From Dendrophyllia cribrosa (lineage: Eukaryota > Cnidaria > Anthozoa > Scleractinia > Dendrophylliidae): a stretch of DNA of 64,000 nt. The position numbers were made by a program, and so were the translations under genes. The notes below the pieces were generated by a model, which saw only the letters and a program-made list of their open reading frames with translations, did not search any database and had not been told where the DNA came from. Positions within the stretch are counted from its first letter, which is position 1. Each line of letters opens with the position of its first letter. Positions 21,501-32,321 of the stretch are shown in pieces. The stretch covers positions 9,815,501 to 9,879,500 of the forward strand of contig JAJLRJ010000008.1 in NCBI GenBank assembly GCA_024195265.1, given 5' to 3'.

Positions 21501-24500
21501 CTGGACATTATGAAAGTGATTTACTTTTTTTGCGTTCGTCAAAATTTCTAACGTTTAATTTTACAAAAATATCGAACCGTGTCAGTGCGAAAACAGAAGC
21601 TTACCGCAATATTGCGTTACAATAGGAGCCTTTGATTGATTGATTTTTTTTTTTTGAATACGGTATTTCTCGAAAACGACGGAAAAAACAACGGAAAAAA
21701 ATTCGGAACAATGTTTTGCAACTAATTTCTAGTTCACATGCCAAAATTGGACAAATCTGAGCAAGAAAAAATAAAAAAGGCCTAAAAAGTCATATAGGCT
21801 GGACATGCTCTCGGCCCTTCATATCTAAGCACACTAATCTGCTAATCTAATTATCTAAAGTTATTGTTATTCATAAAAGAAATCCCAAGGGGCATCTAGT
21901 ACGGCAAAGACAAAATGCTGCAGGGTTTGTTTGAAAGGAACAACTTGTCATGAGCGGTTTAAAAGCAGTGAAACGAACAACCTGAGTGCTTTAAAAGCAG
22001 TAAAGCGAAAAACTTGCGATTTTTGCGAGTTTCGCGAGTTTCTATTAAGTGAAACAAGCAACTAAAGCGGTTCAGCCGCAGTGAAATGAACAACTGGAGA
22101 GGTTTAAAAGCAGCGAAACAAACAACTTATGCTTTTTGCGAGAAACTTGGCTGTTTAGAGGCAGTAAAACAAACATCTTGTGAATTTTTCAAGTGAAACG
22201 AACAACTTGAGTTGATTAAAAGCAGTGAAGCGAATAACTTGCGGTTTCGGGATTGCTGTTATGAATAATAATGACTTTAAATAATTAGATTAGCAGATTA
22301 GTGTGTTTAGATAATTATCTAAGCACACTAATCTGCTAATCTAATTATCTAAAGTTATTGTTATTCATAAAAGAAATCCCAAGGGGCATCTAGTACGGCA
22401 AAGACAAAATGCTGCAGGGTTTGTTTGAAAGGAACAACTTGTCATGAGCGGTTTAAAAGCAGTGAAACGAACAACCTGAGTGCTTTAAAAGCAGTAAAGC
22501 GAAAAACTTGTGATTTTTGCGAGTTTCGCGAGTTTCTATTAAGTGAAACAAGCAACTAAAGCGGTTCAGCCGCAGTGAAATGAACAACTGGAGAGGTTTA
22601 AAAGCAGCGAAACAAACAACTTATGCTTTTTGCGAGAAACTTGGCTGTTTAGAGGCAGTAAAACAAACATCTTGTGAATTTTTCAAGTGAAACGAACAAC
22701 TTGAGTTGATTAAAAGCAGTGAAGCGAATAACTTGCGGTTTCGGGATTGCTGTTATGAATAATAATGACTTTAAATAATTAGATTAGCAGATTAGTGTGT
22801 TTAGATATGAAGGGCCGAGAGCATGTCCAGCCTATATGACTTTTTAGGCCTTTTTCTATTTTTTCTCGCTCAGAATAGCTCAGAATAGCCTCATTTTATC
22901 GTACAACGAATAATATCACAAGCCCTTGTCGAATTTGCACTAACCCTAAGGAATTTGACCAATTTACCTGAAAAAAGCAGAGTTCTGGCCCTCCAGTGCT
23001 TTGACGGTACATTCAGAGCGTAATTTCGAAGCCATTTGAAAGCAGTTTGGCCGTGAGAATACGCGACTGCAATACTTCTGACCAGTGCCAACAACTAAAC
23101 GAAAATACCGTTATTTACGCACGCCTGGCTCGCTTATCTATCGTGAGCTCACTGCGGCAACACATCGCCTCTGTAGCGTGTGTGTAAGCCAACGTGTATG
23201 AGGCCCGTCCGGTGATTGAAAGACATCATTAAGTCCGGAAATCCTTGAGTCTCTAGCACTTCTCAAAGAAACGAGTCGTGTTTCTTGTCCTTCCTTGTGT
23301 CTGAAGTGCCATTTAGCGCTCGAGGTGAAAAACGGACCTTGGTCGGGAAGACGAGCCGGCGGGAAAGTCTGGAATCACTTCGGATCAGAAAAGGGGCAGC
23401 GTTGAGAGTTGTGGGCCATTTCCCATCCCGTGCCGTGGTCGAAATGCCCGATATCCGAAGTGCTTTGAGACTTATAGTATTTTGCAATAACTTTCGGGTG
23501 GGAACTCCATTTCGGTTTTGTTGTAGGATTTCCCGACATGCTTTGCGACAGTGGTAGATGGGTCCGCTGTGCGTGGTCGGGCACTTGAAATACAGCTTTG
23601 AGCAGCTCGAAGTGAGTTGTTGCTGGCCGGCGGGAAGACGTTTCGCATTTGGAGTCTTTAATGCAACATTAAATTCGATCTAAAAGGATTTTGAAATCGA
23701 GATACGCGTTTTGATGCGTATCAACCTTTTAATAATAAAACTTAGGCTGAAGTGAGCATGTGTTCGTCTGTGGTCTAGTGGTTTGGTCGGGGATTTGCGC
23801 TCGGACGGCTCCGGGTTCGAATCACGCTCGGCCTCATTTTTTTTTTTTTTTTTTTTTTTTCTTTCTTTCTTCGAACTGGACATTATGAAAGTGATTTACT
23901 TTTTTTGCGTTCGTCAAAATTTCTAACGTTTAATTTTACAAAAATATCGAACCGTGTCAGTGCGAAAACAGAAGCTTACCGCAATATTGCGTTACAATAG
24001 GAGCCTTTGATTGATTGATTTTTTTTTTTTGAATACGGTATTTCTCGAAAACGGCGGAAAAAACAACGGAAAAAAATTTGGAACAATGTTTTGCAACTAA
24101 TTTCTAGTTCACATGCCAAAATTGGACAAATCTGAGCAAGAAAAAATAAAAAAGGCCTAAAAAGTCATATAGGCTGGACATGCTCTCGGCCCTTCAATTA
24201 TAACTACCAGTTACAAGTGAGACACAAGACTGTTGAATATAATTCATTTATTAGCTAGGCCGTAAAGCAGTCGCAAAATCGCGACTAATAGACAAATTTT
24301 AGTCGCAAAAGCGAAATCTTTAGTCGCAAATGCGCCCGATACAGGCGCAATTTCGAGCCCTGTGTTGGTGTACCAAAGTGGTACACCAAGATGGCCGCTC
24401 CATACATTTCTTACTAAAAATGTCTAACACTCATTCGCCTATAACTCTTGAACTAAATGCTCTTGCGCTTCAAAATTTGGCCCAGATGTGTAGTTTTACA

Positions 24501-27500
24501 CTCTCTACAATTCCATAAACATTTTGGAATCGAAAACGGCTTCTGAATTTTGATATGACGTCAGTGAAAACGCTCTATAGAGTCCTAAAGTGATGATGAC
24601 ACAATACTTAAATTTGTGAAATTATGGGATTTGATGATATCTCAGAAAGAGCATGATGAAAAATGCAGCTTGCCAAAAATCAGCATCTCATTGCAATTTG
24701 AGGTGCGATATTGGCACTTTCATGCTCTGATAACTCAAGAAGGGTTTGTGTGGAGTTGTCATGTTCTTTCCAAAAATCTCATCAAATCCCATTACTTCAC
24801 AAATTGTAAACATAAATGGTACATTGTAAACATAAATGAAGGACAAAAAGAGTTCACAGTGAATCACCGTTGATGGCCTACAGTGTATAAAAGTGAATTC
24901 AAAGTTCACATAATCCTGATTTAGTTTCATCCTACTTAGCGCTTTGCAGTGGTGGATTTAGTGGAGGGATATGGGCCTCTCCTTATTTTACAAAAAAATA
25001 ACACCTGAAGCAGGGATGTAGATAATAGCCGGGGAAATTACCCGGCTTTGAACTTCATTTTTCCGGCTATAAAAGCCAAGTGCAGCTATATGAGAACTAC
25101 ATTTTTCTTGTTTTTAACTGGCTGTCAGTTCTATATTCCCAGCTGTTAAAAACTGAATCTACATCCCTGCTGAAGAGCCTTTAATCGCCCCTCCCTTCCC
25201 CTCCCCTCCCCCCTTATTTACTCTGGACCCCCCTAATCATTAACAAGTTTAACTGGTTATTTGGCTTGTGCACCTTCAAATCTCCCAAAGTCTTTGTTTT
25301 CTAGTGAAATTTCAGCCAGTGATAAGTTCTCTTTCAGGTGGTGAGCCAGTAGCAGGCTCTTAGCTACATCCTTGCCTAATGGTGGATTGTAGATTTGCCA
25401 CTGCTTTCAAATGAATGCTTTTCAGCAGTACCTTATAGTTTTGCAGTATTTTGTGAAATGAAAATTTGTTTGTTTGTTTTAATTTTGATTTTGGCCACTA
25501 AAGAAAGTGGTGTTGCATCAGTGGGGAGTGAAACACAAACATTTGGTTTTATCAACAAAGAGAATCAAAAGCTGATCATCCTAGTGTTGAGCAAATCCAA
25601 AGGTCTAGTGCTCTTAAATGTCAGATTTCGAATCTCTTTACAGTGGCCAATTTATCTTATCGACACATTTGATAAAACCAAATTTTCAAGGTATAAATAA
25701 CCTGACAAAATTGCTGAAAAGAGGGAACTTGCTGTGGACTGATCACGTGTTTGGTAAAACTCAGCAGACTGGATCACCTGCAGTGAGCCAGCTTTGTTGA
25801 TTTGAGAAATTGACTATTGACTGTTACCTGTGTATAATTTTTTATATTTTGCAGACTGAATGTTATGGCACAGAAAGTCAGTGTTGTATTGACGCCTTGT
25901 GATATGATTACTGATATTGACTGCAACTTTAAAACAAAAGAAACGTCCATGGACAATGATGATGCTACATGTTCTGCAAAATCAAGTGGTCAGAAATGCA
26001 ATGGTGTAGCTGCTTCTACAGAAGAAAATACAGTTCCTTTAGCAGAAGAGAAAGTGCTTGATAATGATGGCAGATCACCTTCAAATGGCTTTAGTCCAGT
26101 CAGCTTTTATGGATCAAAAAAACAAAACTTGACACCAAGGGTGAAGTTATTTTCTCCGAATGCTCGTAAAATATTGAGGGAGGAAAGTGGTAAGCCTATC
26201 AGCAAATGTTCTCCAGGTGTAAAAAGAAAGAATAAGAAACAGAGCAGCACATCTGTGATGAAGAAAAAACGTAGGACTTCAAATGTTGCAAGACAATGTA
26301 AATCGAAATCTTTGCCATCTTCAGATGGGAATTGCAGTCACATTTTTGAGACTGAAACCATTGTCAGTGAAGCTGCTAACACCGACGACAATGGTGAAAA
26401 TAAAAAAGAAACAGTGCTCTTCAAGTCTGTAACAAATGGAGTGGAAAGAGAGAGAAGCTGTTCGCCGCAGTTATTTAATGAATCGGAAGGAAGTGGCTCA
26501 GTTAGCAGTAGATCAAGCCCAAGTTTAACCAAAGCTACGACATCAAATCCAAGTGAGGCTGAATCTGTTTGCTCAGAAATGAGCCTGTACAGTGGGCCTG
26601 GCTCTGTAACAGATGGTTTATTTTTAAGGAAAAAAGGCAATGAATACTTCTTTGCCAATTCGTTTGACAGTGATGCACAAAAGAGTGAACAACTCTCTCA
26701 TAGCAAAGACAGAAATGAGAGCTTTGCAAATGGAGTAATGATTTCAAACACAACATCTGCAGAACCAAGTGCAGAAAATTTGATGGGAAAAATGCCAGTC
26801 TGTTTTGATATTACCAGTGACTCACAGTCAAGTTTTTCAGTTTCAATGCCATCACCAGATACCAGTGAAAGTGATTTTACACTGAAACTCTCAGAAAAAG
26901 ATGCAGATTCAAGCTCTGACAAAAGTTCCCCAGAACACCAGGCTCCCATTACAAGATACTTCAAGAGTATAACAGGACCCAAGTGTAGAACAAAGCTTTT
27001 GACTAATGGTGTCTCCACTGGGATGTCATCTACAGAAAATTCTCCAGAAGTAAAAACCAGGTTGGCCTTTCGTTTTTATAAATGGGTTAGTTTCTAAAGA
27101 AACTGTAATGCTGTGTTGGTTGGGGAGTTAAACATGAAAATGTGGTTTCATAAACTGAGCTGATGAGGTTAATAGGCCACCATAAAGAGATTAAAAAACT
27201 GGCGTTTGTGTGCTACTTTGTCCAGATACCACATAGCTCTTTAAAACCTCTAATTTCATTGGACCTGGTTACCACGCAGCTCTATTGTTTTCAGGGCGAG
27301 GGTCCATTGTTGTGTTGTTTGTTCTATTGTTTTCTCAGCAAAACAGAGAAGACCTTGTAAGAGCTGCATACTGCCCCCCTTCGTCATCACAAAGGACTAG
27401 TGCTCTGATGAAGGGCTCAGCTAAGAACAACAACAAAAGTGTTCCTTTTTTAGAAAACTAAGAATATATTGAGAAACAATTCAAGGTCTTAAGCAGACTT

Positions 27501-30500
27501 GAATAATATTACAATTTAATATATAATTATTTTTTGGTTCAAATTTTTCTTTGGTTTGAAAATTTTTAAACCAGTTTAATTTTATTTTTCTTGGTCAAAG
27601 ATTCATAAAAAAAATTTGAACCACAATATATACTTTGTTAACTGTGTACATGTATGTTAATCTTTTTGGTATTTATTTTTTGTCTTAATTTGATATCAGG
27701 ATATCTCCTAAAAGAAGAAAAGCAGGAAAAAAGCAGGAACAAATGTACTTGGTAAGTTATTGTAAACAGTTTGTCCTCACAATGACCAATTGGCTATACA
27801 GAGGCAGCCCCTTTTCAATAGGTCACCTGTACATGAAAAATTGCTGAATGCACAAAAAAGCTGAAGATAATTATTCCCCACTCCAGAAACTTATGAAAAC
27901 ATGAACATGTACATTGTATATACAGCAGTGTCTCACTTCTTTTGTTAACTTTTGTTGTTGTTGTTGTCTCTTTAATGCCTCTCCCTTTTGTCAGGATTTG
28001 GGTCAGAAGGACTTTGGACATGTTACTTGCCCCACCTGTGGCATGGTTTACACCAGAGCCCAGCCAGATGACGAAGCAGAGCACATCAGACATCACAAGA
28101 GTTTTGTCAGTGGGCTGAAGTTTACTGTAAGTTCCATAAAACAGCATCTTTACTTGAATCTAATCTGTGGCGGGGATGGGGAGTACTTAAGTTATACTCC
28201 TAGTAACTTGCTTCATGCTACAAAAACAGTACAGCAAAGCCTCACAGAGTGACCATTTGCAAATGTAGCTTACCTGACCACTCGTACATGAGAAATACAA
28301 TACATGTACAAGTATGAGACGATCAACAGTGTTAATTTTTATTGATTCTTTTGTCAGGGCTGGAAAAATGAGTGTGTTATTAAAGAGTATCATGATGGAA
28401 GAGTGATCATGGTTGGACCAGATGATCATCCTCTTCATCTTAAAAAGGTATCAGATATAATAATATTATCAGTATGACATCACAAATACTTAAATTTGTG
28501 AAATTATGGGATTTGATTAGATATTTGGGAAGAGCATGAAGAAAAAATGCCCGCTTGCCAAAAATCAGCATCTTATTGCAATTTGGGGGTGAGATATTGG
28601 CACCGTTATGCTCTGATGACTCCATACAGACCATTCTAATTATTTTGCCTCAGTTCCAAATGTTAGGAACAGAGGCTAATTAATTTTTACAATGACTTCA
28701 AAACTAATTTTACAATGTGCTCAGACATTGTGTTTGAGTGCAAAAACGAGTATTAGCTTTCATCCTGAAAGTCTTGTTAGGCAATTTTATTTGCTTCAGT
28801 GATGAGTATATTGGTCATTAGACATTGTCCCACTGAATTCCTACTATTGTCCAACACATTTTACAATGTCCTCAGACATTGTGTTTGAGCGTAAAATGAC
28901 TTAGCTTTCATTTAACAGTCTTGTAAGGCACTATTGCATTTGCTTCCAAAATTTTACAAATAACAATTTAAACTATAAATGTGGATGTATGAAATAATCT
29001 TATCAGATGAAACATAAAATTATTACCTTTTACAAATGTCTGTCATTCCTGGAATGGGTAAAATGTGTATTGTTGTTGTTGCTTAAGGAGGCTCGACTCA
29101 GTTTTTTTGCCGTGGGGTGTACATTTTGAGTCAAAATTTCAATATTTCCAAAATGCCCCAGCTGTTAAAATAATGATTGCCAAGTTAAAGTTAATGGCAG
29201 GCTGTTTTAAAATAATATGTCAGGCATTTTGGAAATGTTTTCAAACTTCGTCTGCAGCTAGTGATATGTGAGTACTACAAAATTTGAAAGTTTCATTATG
29301 CAGTGTCTGACTAGATTTTGAGAAAAACGACATTGTTTTAAACAAAGGGCATTAAACTGGTGTTGCTATAGAAACCCCTGTCACTTGGAAACCAGTGACA
29401 CAAAACTTTGATCACACTTCATAAACTTGGTGAAGTACGAAAGCAATCAAAGCATGTCTTCCCTGCGAAATTTTGATTTCAAAGCATACACCCTGGCTAC
29501 GGTGAAAAAAAAACTGAGTCGAGCCTCCTTAAAGGTACCTTTAACAAGTAATGTTGTCAACTGGACTTTCCTCCTTTATTTTTAGGTTGAAGAAATTCGA
29601 AAAGTTGTTGATAGTGAATTGGGCTTTGTTGCTGATGTGCCTTGCAGAAGATCTGAAGCAAAAGTAAGCTGGACAATGTTTTTTTAGCTGCGTGATTTCT
29701 TGGTTATCAACTTGGATTTTTTTCCAATTTTTCAGACGTTCATTTTCATTACCGCAAGAAAAGTTGTGGGTTGTGCTGTCGCAGTTCAAATAGATCAAGT
29801 AAGTAATAATTCTGACTTTACTTGGAATTTGCATGAATTCTACAAATCATTATAAAAGTTTTAAAATAATAATAATAATAATAATAATAATATGCATTTG
29901 TATAGCGCAAATTCTATATACATATTCAAATGCGCTTCACAATCAATCAGACCCACCCCACCCATGAACAAGTAACACTGAGGGTGGTCACAGCCAGGCA
30001 TGTCTGTGAATATCCATAAAATGTTCAAATTTGCTATAAACCATGCTTTAGACGAAACTGCGGTCGGCCATATGCATTCAAAATTATATCCAACATTTGG
30101 CATTTTTTCCTCTAAAGGGATATCCAGTGTTACCATCACCTGGTGAATCATCAACCCCAGAGAAACAGATCGCAGCTTGGTGTTGCAGGTAAATATTAAG
30201 GCCCAGACATACGGTCCAGCTATTCTTGCAACAATGCGCGCGACAAGACTTTTTGGGGGTGTCACACGATGCAATTTGTTGCATGTCACAAAAGTAGAAC
30301 TCGATTCTACTTATAAAATTTAAATTCTCATTTCTTGCCCTATACATTTCCTATAGAAGTATCTGGGAGAAATTGTTTAGATATCAAGAGAATTCTTCTT
30401 GTGTGATCATGTCCTTAATTCTCGTGACCTTTTTGATTGAGAAGGCATTGATATTACAAAGAGAAATTTGATGCTGATCACTCTTAGGGCTTAAAGGGTT

Positions 30501-32321
30501 AATAAACCACCGGTTACACTTAGGATTTCCTTTGTTTAAACTTGTTGAACCATCAAATGCGTTTACCACGCAGAATAAACTAGTTTGCGTTTAGAACGTA
30601 ACGCACGCGTGAGCGTTTGTGTTTCCACGCAAACGCTAACGCGTTTGTAAAGCTCATAAGTAGATCACACTTCAAAGTCATTTTGCGTAACAAAAAGCCT
30701 ACACAAAGGCCTGCACAATGCCGATATTTGTCACATTCATCTTTGCATTTCAACTGATCCCGGTGTCGAAAACAATCCAAGGAAAGGATACAGTGTAGCA
30801 TGCACTGTTGAACTGTGTAAATCGGCCCTTACAAACTGTTTTGTTTTTCTTCTTTCAGTACAACTCCGCAAACAGCTCAGTGTGGCATTAGCAGAATCTG
30901 GGTGCACAGTCAGTACAGACGGAAAAAGGTCGCCACTCGTCTTCTGGACTGTGTCAGGTGAGGATGGGTGAGGTGTGTCGTAAATAACTTTCTCCCCACC
31001 CCTATATAGTGGAGAGAAGCATTGCGTGACGACCCAAGTAACGGCTGCGTAGAAGACTTTCCTAACAAGTGGCCAAGTTCAAATTTGAAGTTTCAAATTG
31101 TGTTTAGAGCGGTTTTTAATTAAGTGTCAATACGAATTTTGTGATTGCTTTGGTTTTGCATTGCTATGCTTTGTGATTGGCTAAAAAATCTCGTGCCACT
31201 TTTTCAACCAGTCAGAAGTAAAACCTAAACCAATCGTGACTTGCTCGCACGCGTTTTCCCGCGCTTGGCGCCAGACGACATGTATTTGCTACGAGTTTTT
31301 AATGCTTCTCTGGATTGTCAGCCTCTGTTGTAATTGGCTGGAGTAATAACTTTAGTTTTAGTTAAGCTAGAATCGTCTTGATTAGTATAATGAACAGTAC
31401 CACGGTAAAGTTCTGTTCAGTAGCTTTCACTTGAATGGTCACACTTTACGATTTCATCCACAGACTCAAAAGTTAGAACCATCTTGTACAACATAATAAA
31501 CAGCACCACAGGAAAGTACTGCTTAGTAGCTTTCATTTGAATGGTCTCATCCACAGTCTCAAAGTTTAGCACCATATTGCATGACTCTAGTTTACTATTC
31601 TGGGGTCCACACGTATACGTTTACATTCGTAAACGCATATTTTTTTCAGTATCTAAAACGCTCCCGTCCACACGAAGCCAGCCATCGTTTCCGATTCGTT
31701 TTCACCTGTCCACGCGTAAACGCTAAAACAATACGTAAACGCTTCAAATCTGCATTGAGCATGCGTCAGACCGTCCGCCATATTGGATATCTGCTCTATT
31801 TTCGTTATTTGTGGACTGGGTCCGAATCTGTGACATCAGCGTTTTCGAAAATACCCGTTAACGCTGTCCACACGTAAACGGGTAAACGGCGTTTTCGAAA
31901 ATATCCACTTTGGAGAGCGTTTTCGAAAATATCCGTTTAGGGTGACCGTTTTCATCGTTTACGAGACGGAGCCTTAATAAAACCTTAATAAAACTTTTAC
32001 ACTTGTAAAAGGTTTATTGAATTGACCCCTGGTCTTTATATTGCTTCGCCGGCCAGTTGGGAAAATCGCATTAGTTGTCAGATTTTCGCACCCTTTCTCT
32101 CATTTTCAGGTTAAATATCTGTTAAACCTTTGGTCAGTTAAATATTTGCAGCATATTCGTGCTAAAAACTAAACTTTCTTTTCTATTATTATTCCAGAAT
32201 GAACTTTATCTATGGTTGCGTCATTCCCAGGGAACTTGTCGCTTTTTCCGACCCTACGCCGGATGGCAAGAGACTGGCCAAAAATTACGCTGGAACTTCG
32301 CAATTCCTTGTGTTCCGGTAG
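18543..32321 (+). CDS. ESCO: N-acetyltransferase ESCO1/2 (cohesin acetyltransferase, 10 exons, 665 aa)
   Basis: Exons 18543-18625, 25855-27060, 27700-27751, 27995-28126, 28358-28447, 29586-29663, 29736-29798, 30118-30188, 30859-30957 and 32198-32321; phases close exactly. ESCO proteins acetylate the SMC3 subunit of cohesin to establish sister-chromatid cohesion in S phase. Residues 1-430 are Ser/Lys-rich and disordered, with a PIP box (QAPITRYF, about residue 390). A C2H2 zinc finger follows (C459-x2-C462, H477, H481, in the family pattern CxxCGMVY). The C-terminal acetyltransferase domain includes CGISRIWVHSQYRRKK and SDPTPDGK and ends in QFLVFR, matching the conserved ESCO end. The donor of exon 2 (GTTGGC) is weak, but alternatives break the frame. 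The first intron is 7.2 kb and full of nested transposons. It is one gene where vertebrates have two; which paralog it resembles cannot be told by eye. Confidence 0.93.
20433..21820. mobile_element. E1: 1.39-kb element with about 45-bp inverted ends
   Basis: Starts GAAGGGCCGAGAGCATGTCC and ends with the reverse complement, continuing inward through CAGCCTATATGACTTTTTAGGCC. Open frames of up to 90 codons occur on both strands, but they are mirror images of each other, contain no domain, and are not called as genes. A tRNA-like sequence followed by a long T run lies at 21386-21484. Confidence 0.8.
21386..21457 (+). ncRNA. tRNA-derived Pol III-like sequence in E1
   Basis: An A-box-like segment (GTGGTCTAGTGGTT) and a B-box-like segment (GGGTTCGAATC) lie at tRNA spacing and are followed by a run of more than 20 T, a strong Pol III terminator. 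The A box resembles tRNA-Glu, but the T-stem and acceptor stem pair poorly, so this is a tRNA-like relic rather than a tRNA gene. A second copy is at 23762-23833. Confidence 0.5.
21823..22312. mobile_element. A: 490-bp inverted-repeat element
   Basis: Ends ATCTAAGCACACTAATCTGC and the matching GCAGATTAGTGTGTTTAGAT; the inverted ends extend about 50 bp with gaps. The interior has repeated phrases such as AAAAGCAGTGAAACGAACAACT spaced about 60 bp apart. It is non-coding. Confidence 0.75.
22317..22806. mobile_element. B: second copy of the 490-bp element
   Basis: Same length and orientation as block A, differing at only one or two bases noticed by eye (for example CTTGCGA versus CTTGTGA). It is separated from A by AATT. 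Confidence 0.75.
22809..24195. mobile_element. E1': second copy of the 1.39-kb element
   Basis: Near-identical to E1 in the same orientation, with a handful of substitutions and a T-run length difference. Its right end abuts AATT and then the remainder of the hAT-like host. Confidence 0.8.
24595..24810. repeat. Dispersed inverted-end repeat
   Basis: Starts AATACTTAAATTTGTGAAATTATGGGATTTGATG and ends in a related inverted sequence (CATCAAATCCCATTACTTCAC-like). A related copy starts near 28486 in ESCO intron 5. It is non-coding. Confidence 0.5.
25011..25169. mobile_element. Short MITE (CAGGGATGTAGAT ends)
   Basis: 159 bp with inverted ends CAGGGATGTAGAT and ATCTACATCCCTG. CTGAAG is repeated on both flanks (25005-25010 and 25170-25175). 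The CAGGG ends suggest a hAT-like origin, although that family usually duplicates eight bases. Confidence 0.7.
25618..25690 (+). repeat. Penelope-like element 3' tail fragment
   Basis: Contains TTTCGAATCTCTTTACAGTGGCC then a TTATCTTATCGACACATTTGAT stretch, matching the tail beside the Penelope-like element at the right end of the window (63560-63620, opposite strand). It lies in ESCO intron 1. Confidence 0.5.
29087..29528. mobile_element. piggyBac-like MITE, TTAA target site
   Basis: The ends GGAGGCTCGACTCAGTTTTT and AAAAACTGAGTCGAGCCTCC are perfect inverted repeats flanked by TTAA at 29083-29086 and 29529-29532. It is 442 bp, non-coding, and lies in ESCO intron 5 about 50 bp before exon 6. 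Confidence 0.85.
29866..29990. mobile_element. SINE-like fragment with (AAT)n tail
   Basis: An (AAT)n run is followed by TTGTATAGCGCAAATTCTATATAC and AATGCGCTTCACAATCAATCAGACC, a sequence repeated almost exactly at 52140-52210. Confidence 0.6.
30340..30505. repeat. Dispersed repeat, copy 1 of 3
   Basis: Contains TGTGATCATGTCCTTAATTCTC and ends CACTCTTAGGGCTTAAAGGGTT. Related copies lie at about 42060-42232 (same strand) and 49340-49550 (opposite strand), all in introns. Confidence 0.6.
31107..31365. mobile_element. CCAAT-rich MITE, diverged copy
   Basis: Related to the 282-bp MITE at 14769 over most of its length (TTGCTTTGGTTTTGCATTGC, ATTGGCTAAAAAATCTCG), but with a worn left end and without the right terminal repeat. 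It lies in ESCO intron 9. Confidence 0.75.
31595..31980. repeat. GTTTAC / CGTTTTCGAAAATA-rich dispersed repeat
   Basis: Begins near GGGGTCCACACGTATACG and ends near TTTACGAGACGGAGCC, with several internal CGTTTTCGAAAATATCC units. A weakly related sequence (CCACACCAAAACGATTGCAG) occurs at 41520-41640. It looks like a decayed DNA-transposon derivative in ESCO intron 9. Confidence 0.45.

Larger units (their letters stand above)
20433..24195. mobile_element. Composite array E1-A-B-E1' flanked by AATT
   Basis: Four blocks lie in order: E1 (20433-21820), A (21823-22312), B (22317-22806), E1' (22809-24195). E1 and E1' are near-identical direct copies 2376 bp apart; A and B are near-identical direct copies 494 bp apart. 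AATT occurs at the left outer edge, between A and B, and at the right outer edge; AT joins E1 to A and B to E1'. The outer edges share AATT as if the whole array had inserted as one unit. Confidence 0.8.
20168..24362. mobile_element. hAT-like element inserted in the outer MITE (5-bp target duplication)
   Basis: The ends CAGGGCTCAAAATT and AATTTCGAGCCCTG form inverted repeats typical of hAT-like elements. TGTTG flanks both sides (20163-20167 and 24363-24367). Removing element plus one TGTTG restores an uninterrupted host reading CCATGTTGGTGTACC. Without its own insert it is about 430 bp and non-coding. Confidence 0.75.
19822..24575. mobile_element. Outer MITE of a three-level nest (TA target site)
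   Basis: The ends GAGCGTTTTCACATGACGTCA and its counterpart TGACGTCAGTGAAAACGCTC are inverted repeats flanked by TA on both sides. Its centre contained a palindrome (GGTGTACCAAAGTGGTACACC still visible at 24368-24388) that was split by the hAT-like insertion. Without the inserts it is about 550 bp. It lies in ESCO intron 1. Confidence 0.75.

Noticed and set aside
24330..24930. Short frames on both strands downstream of the transposon nest
   Set aside because: They fall in repeat sequence within ESCO intron 1 and have no domain or splice continuity with ESCO.
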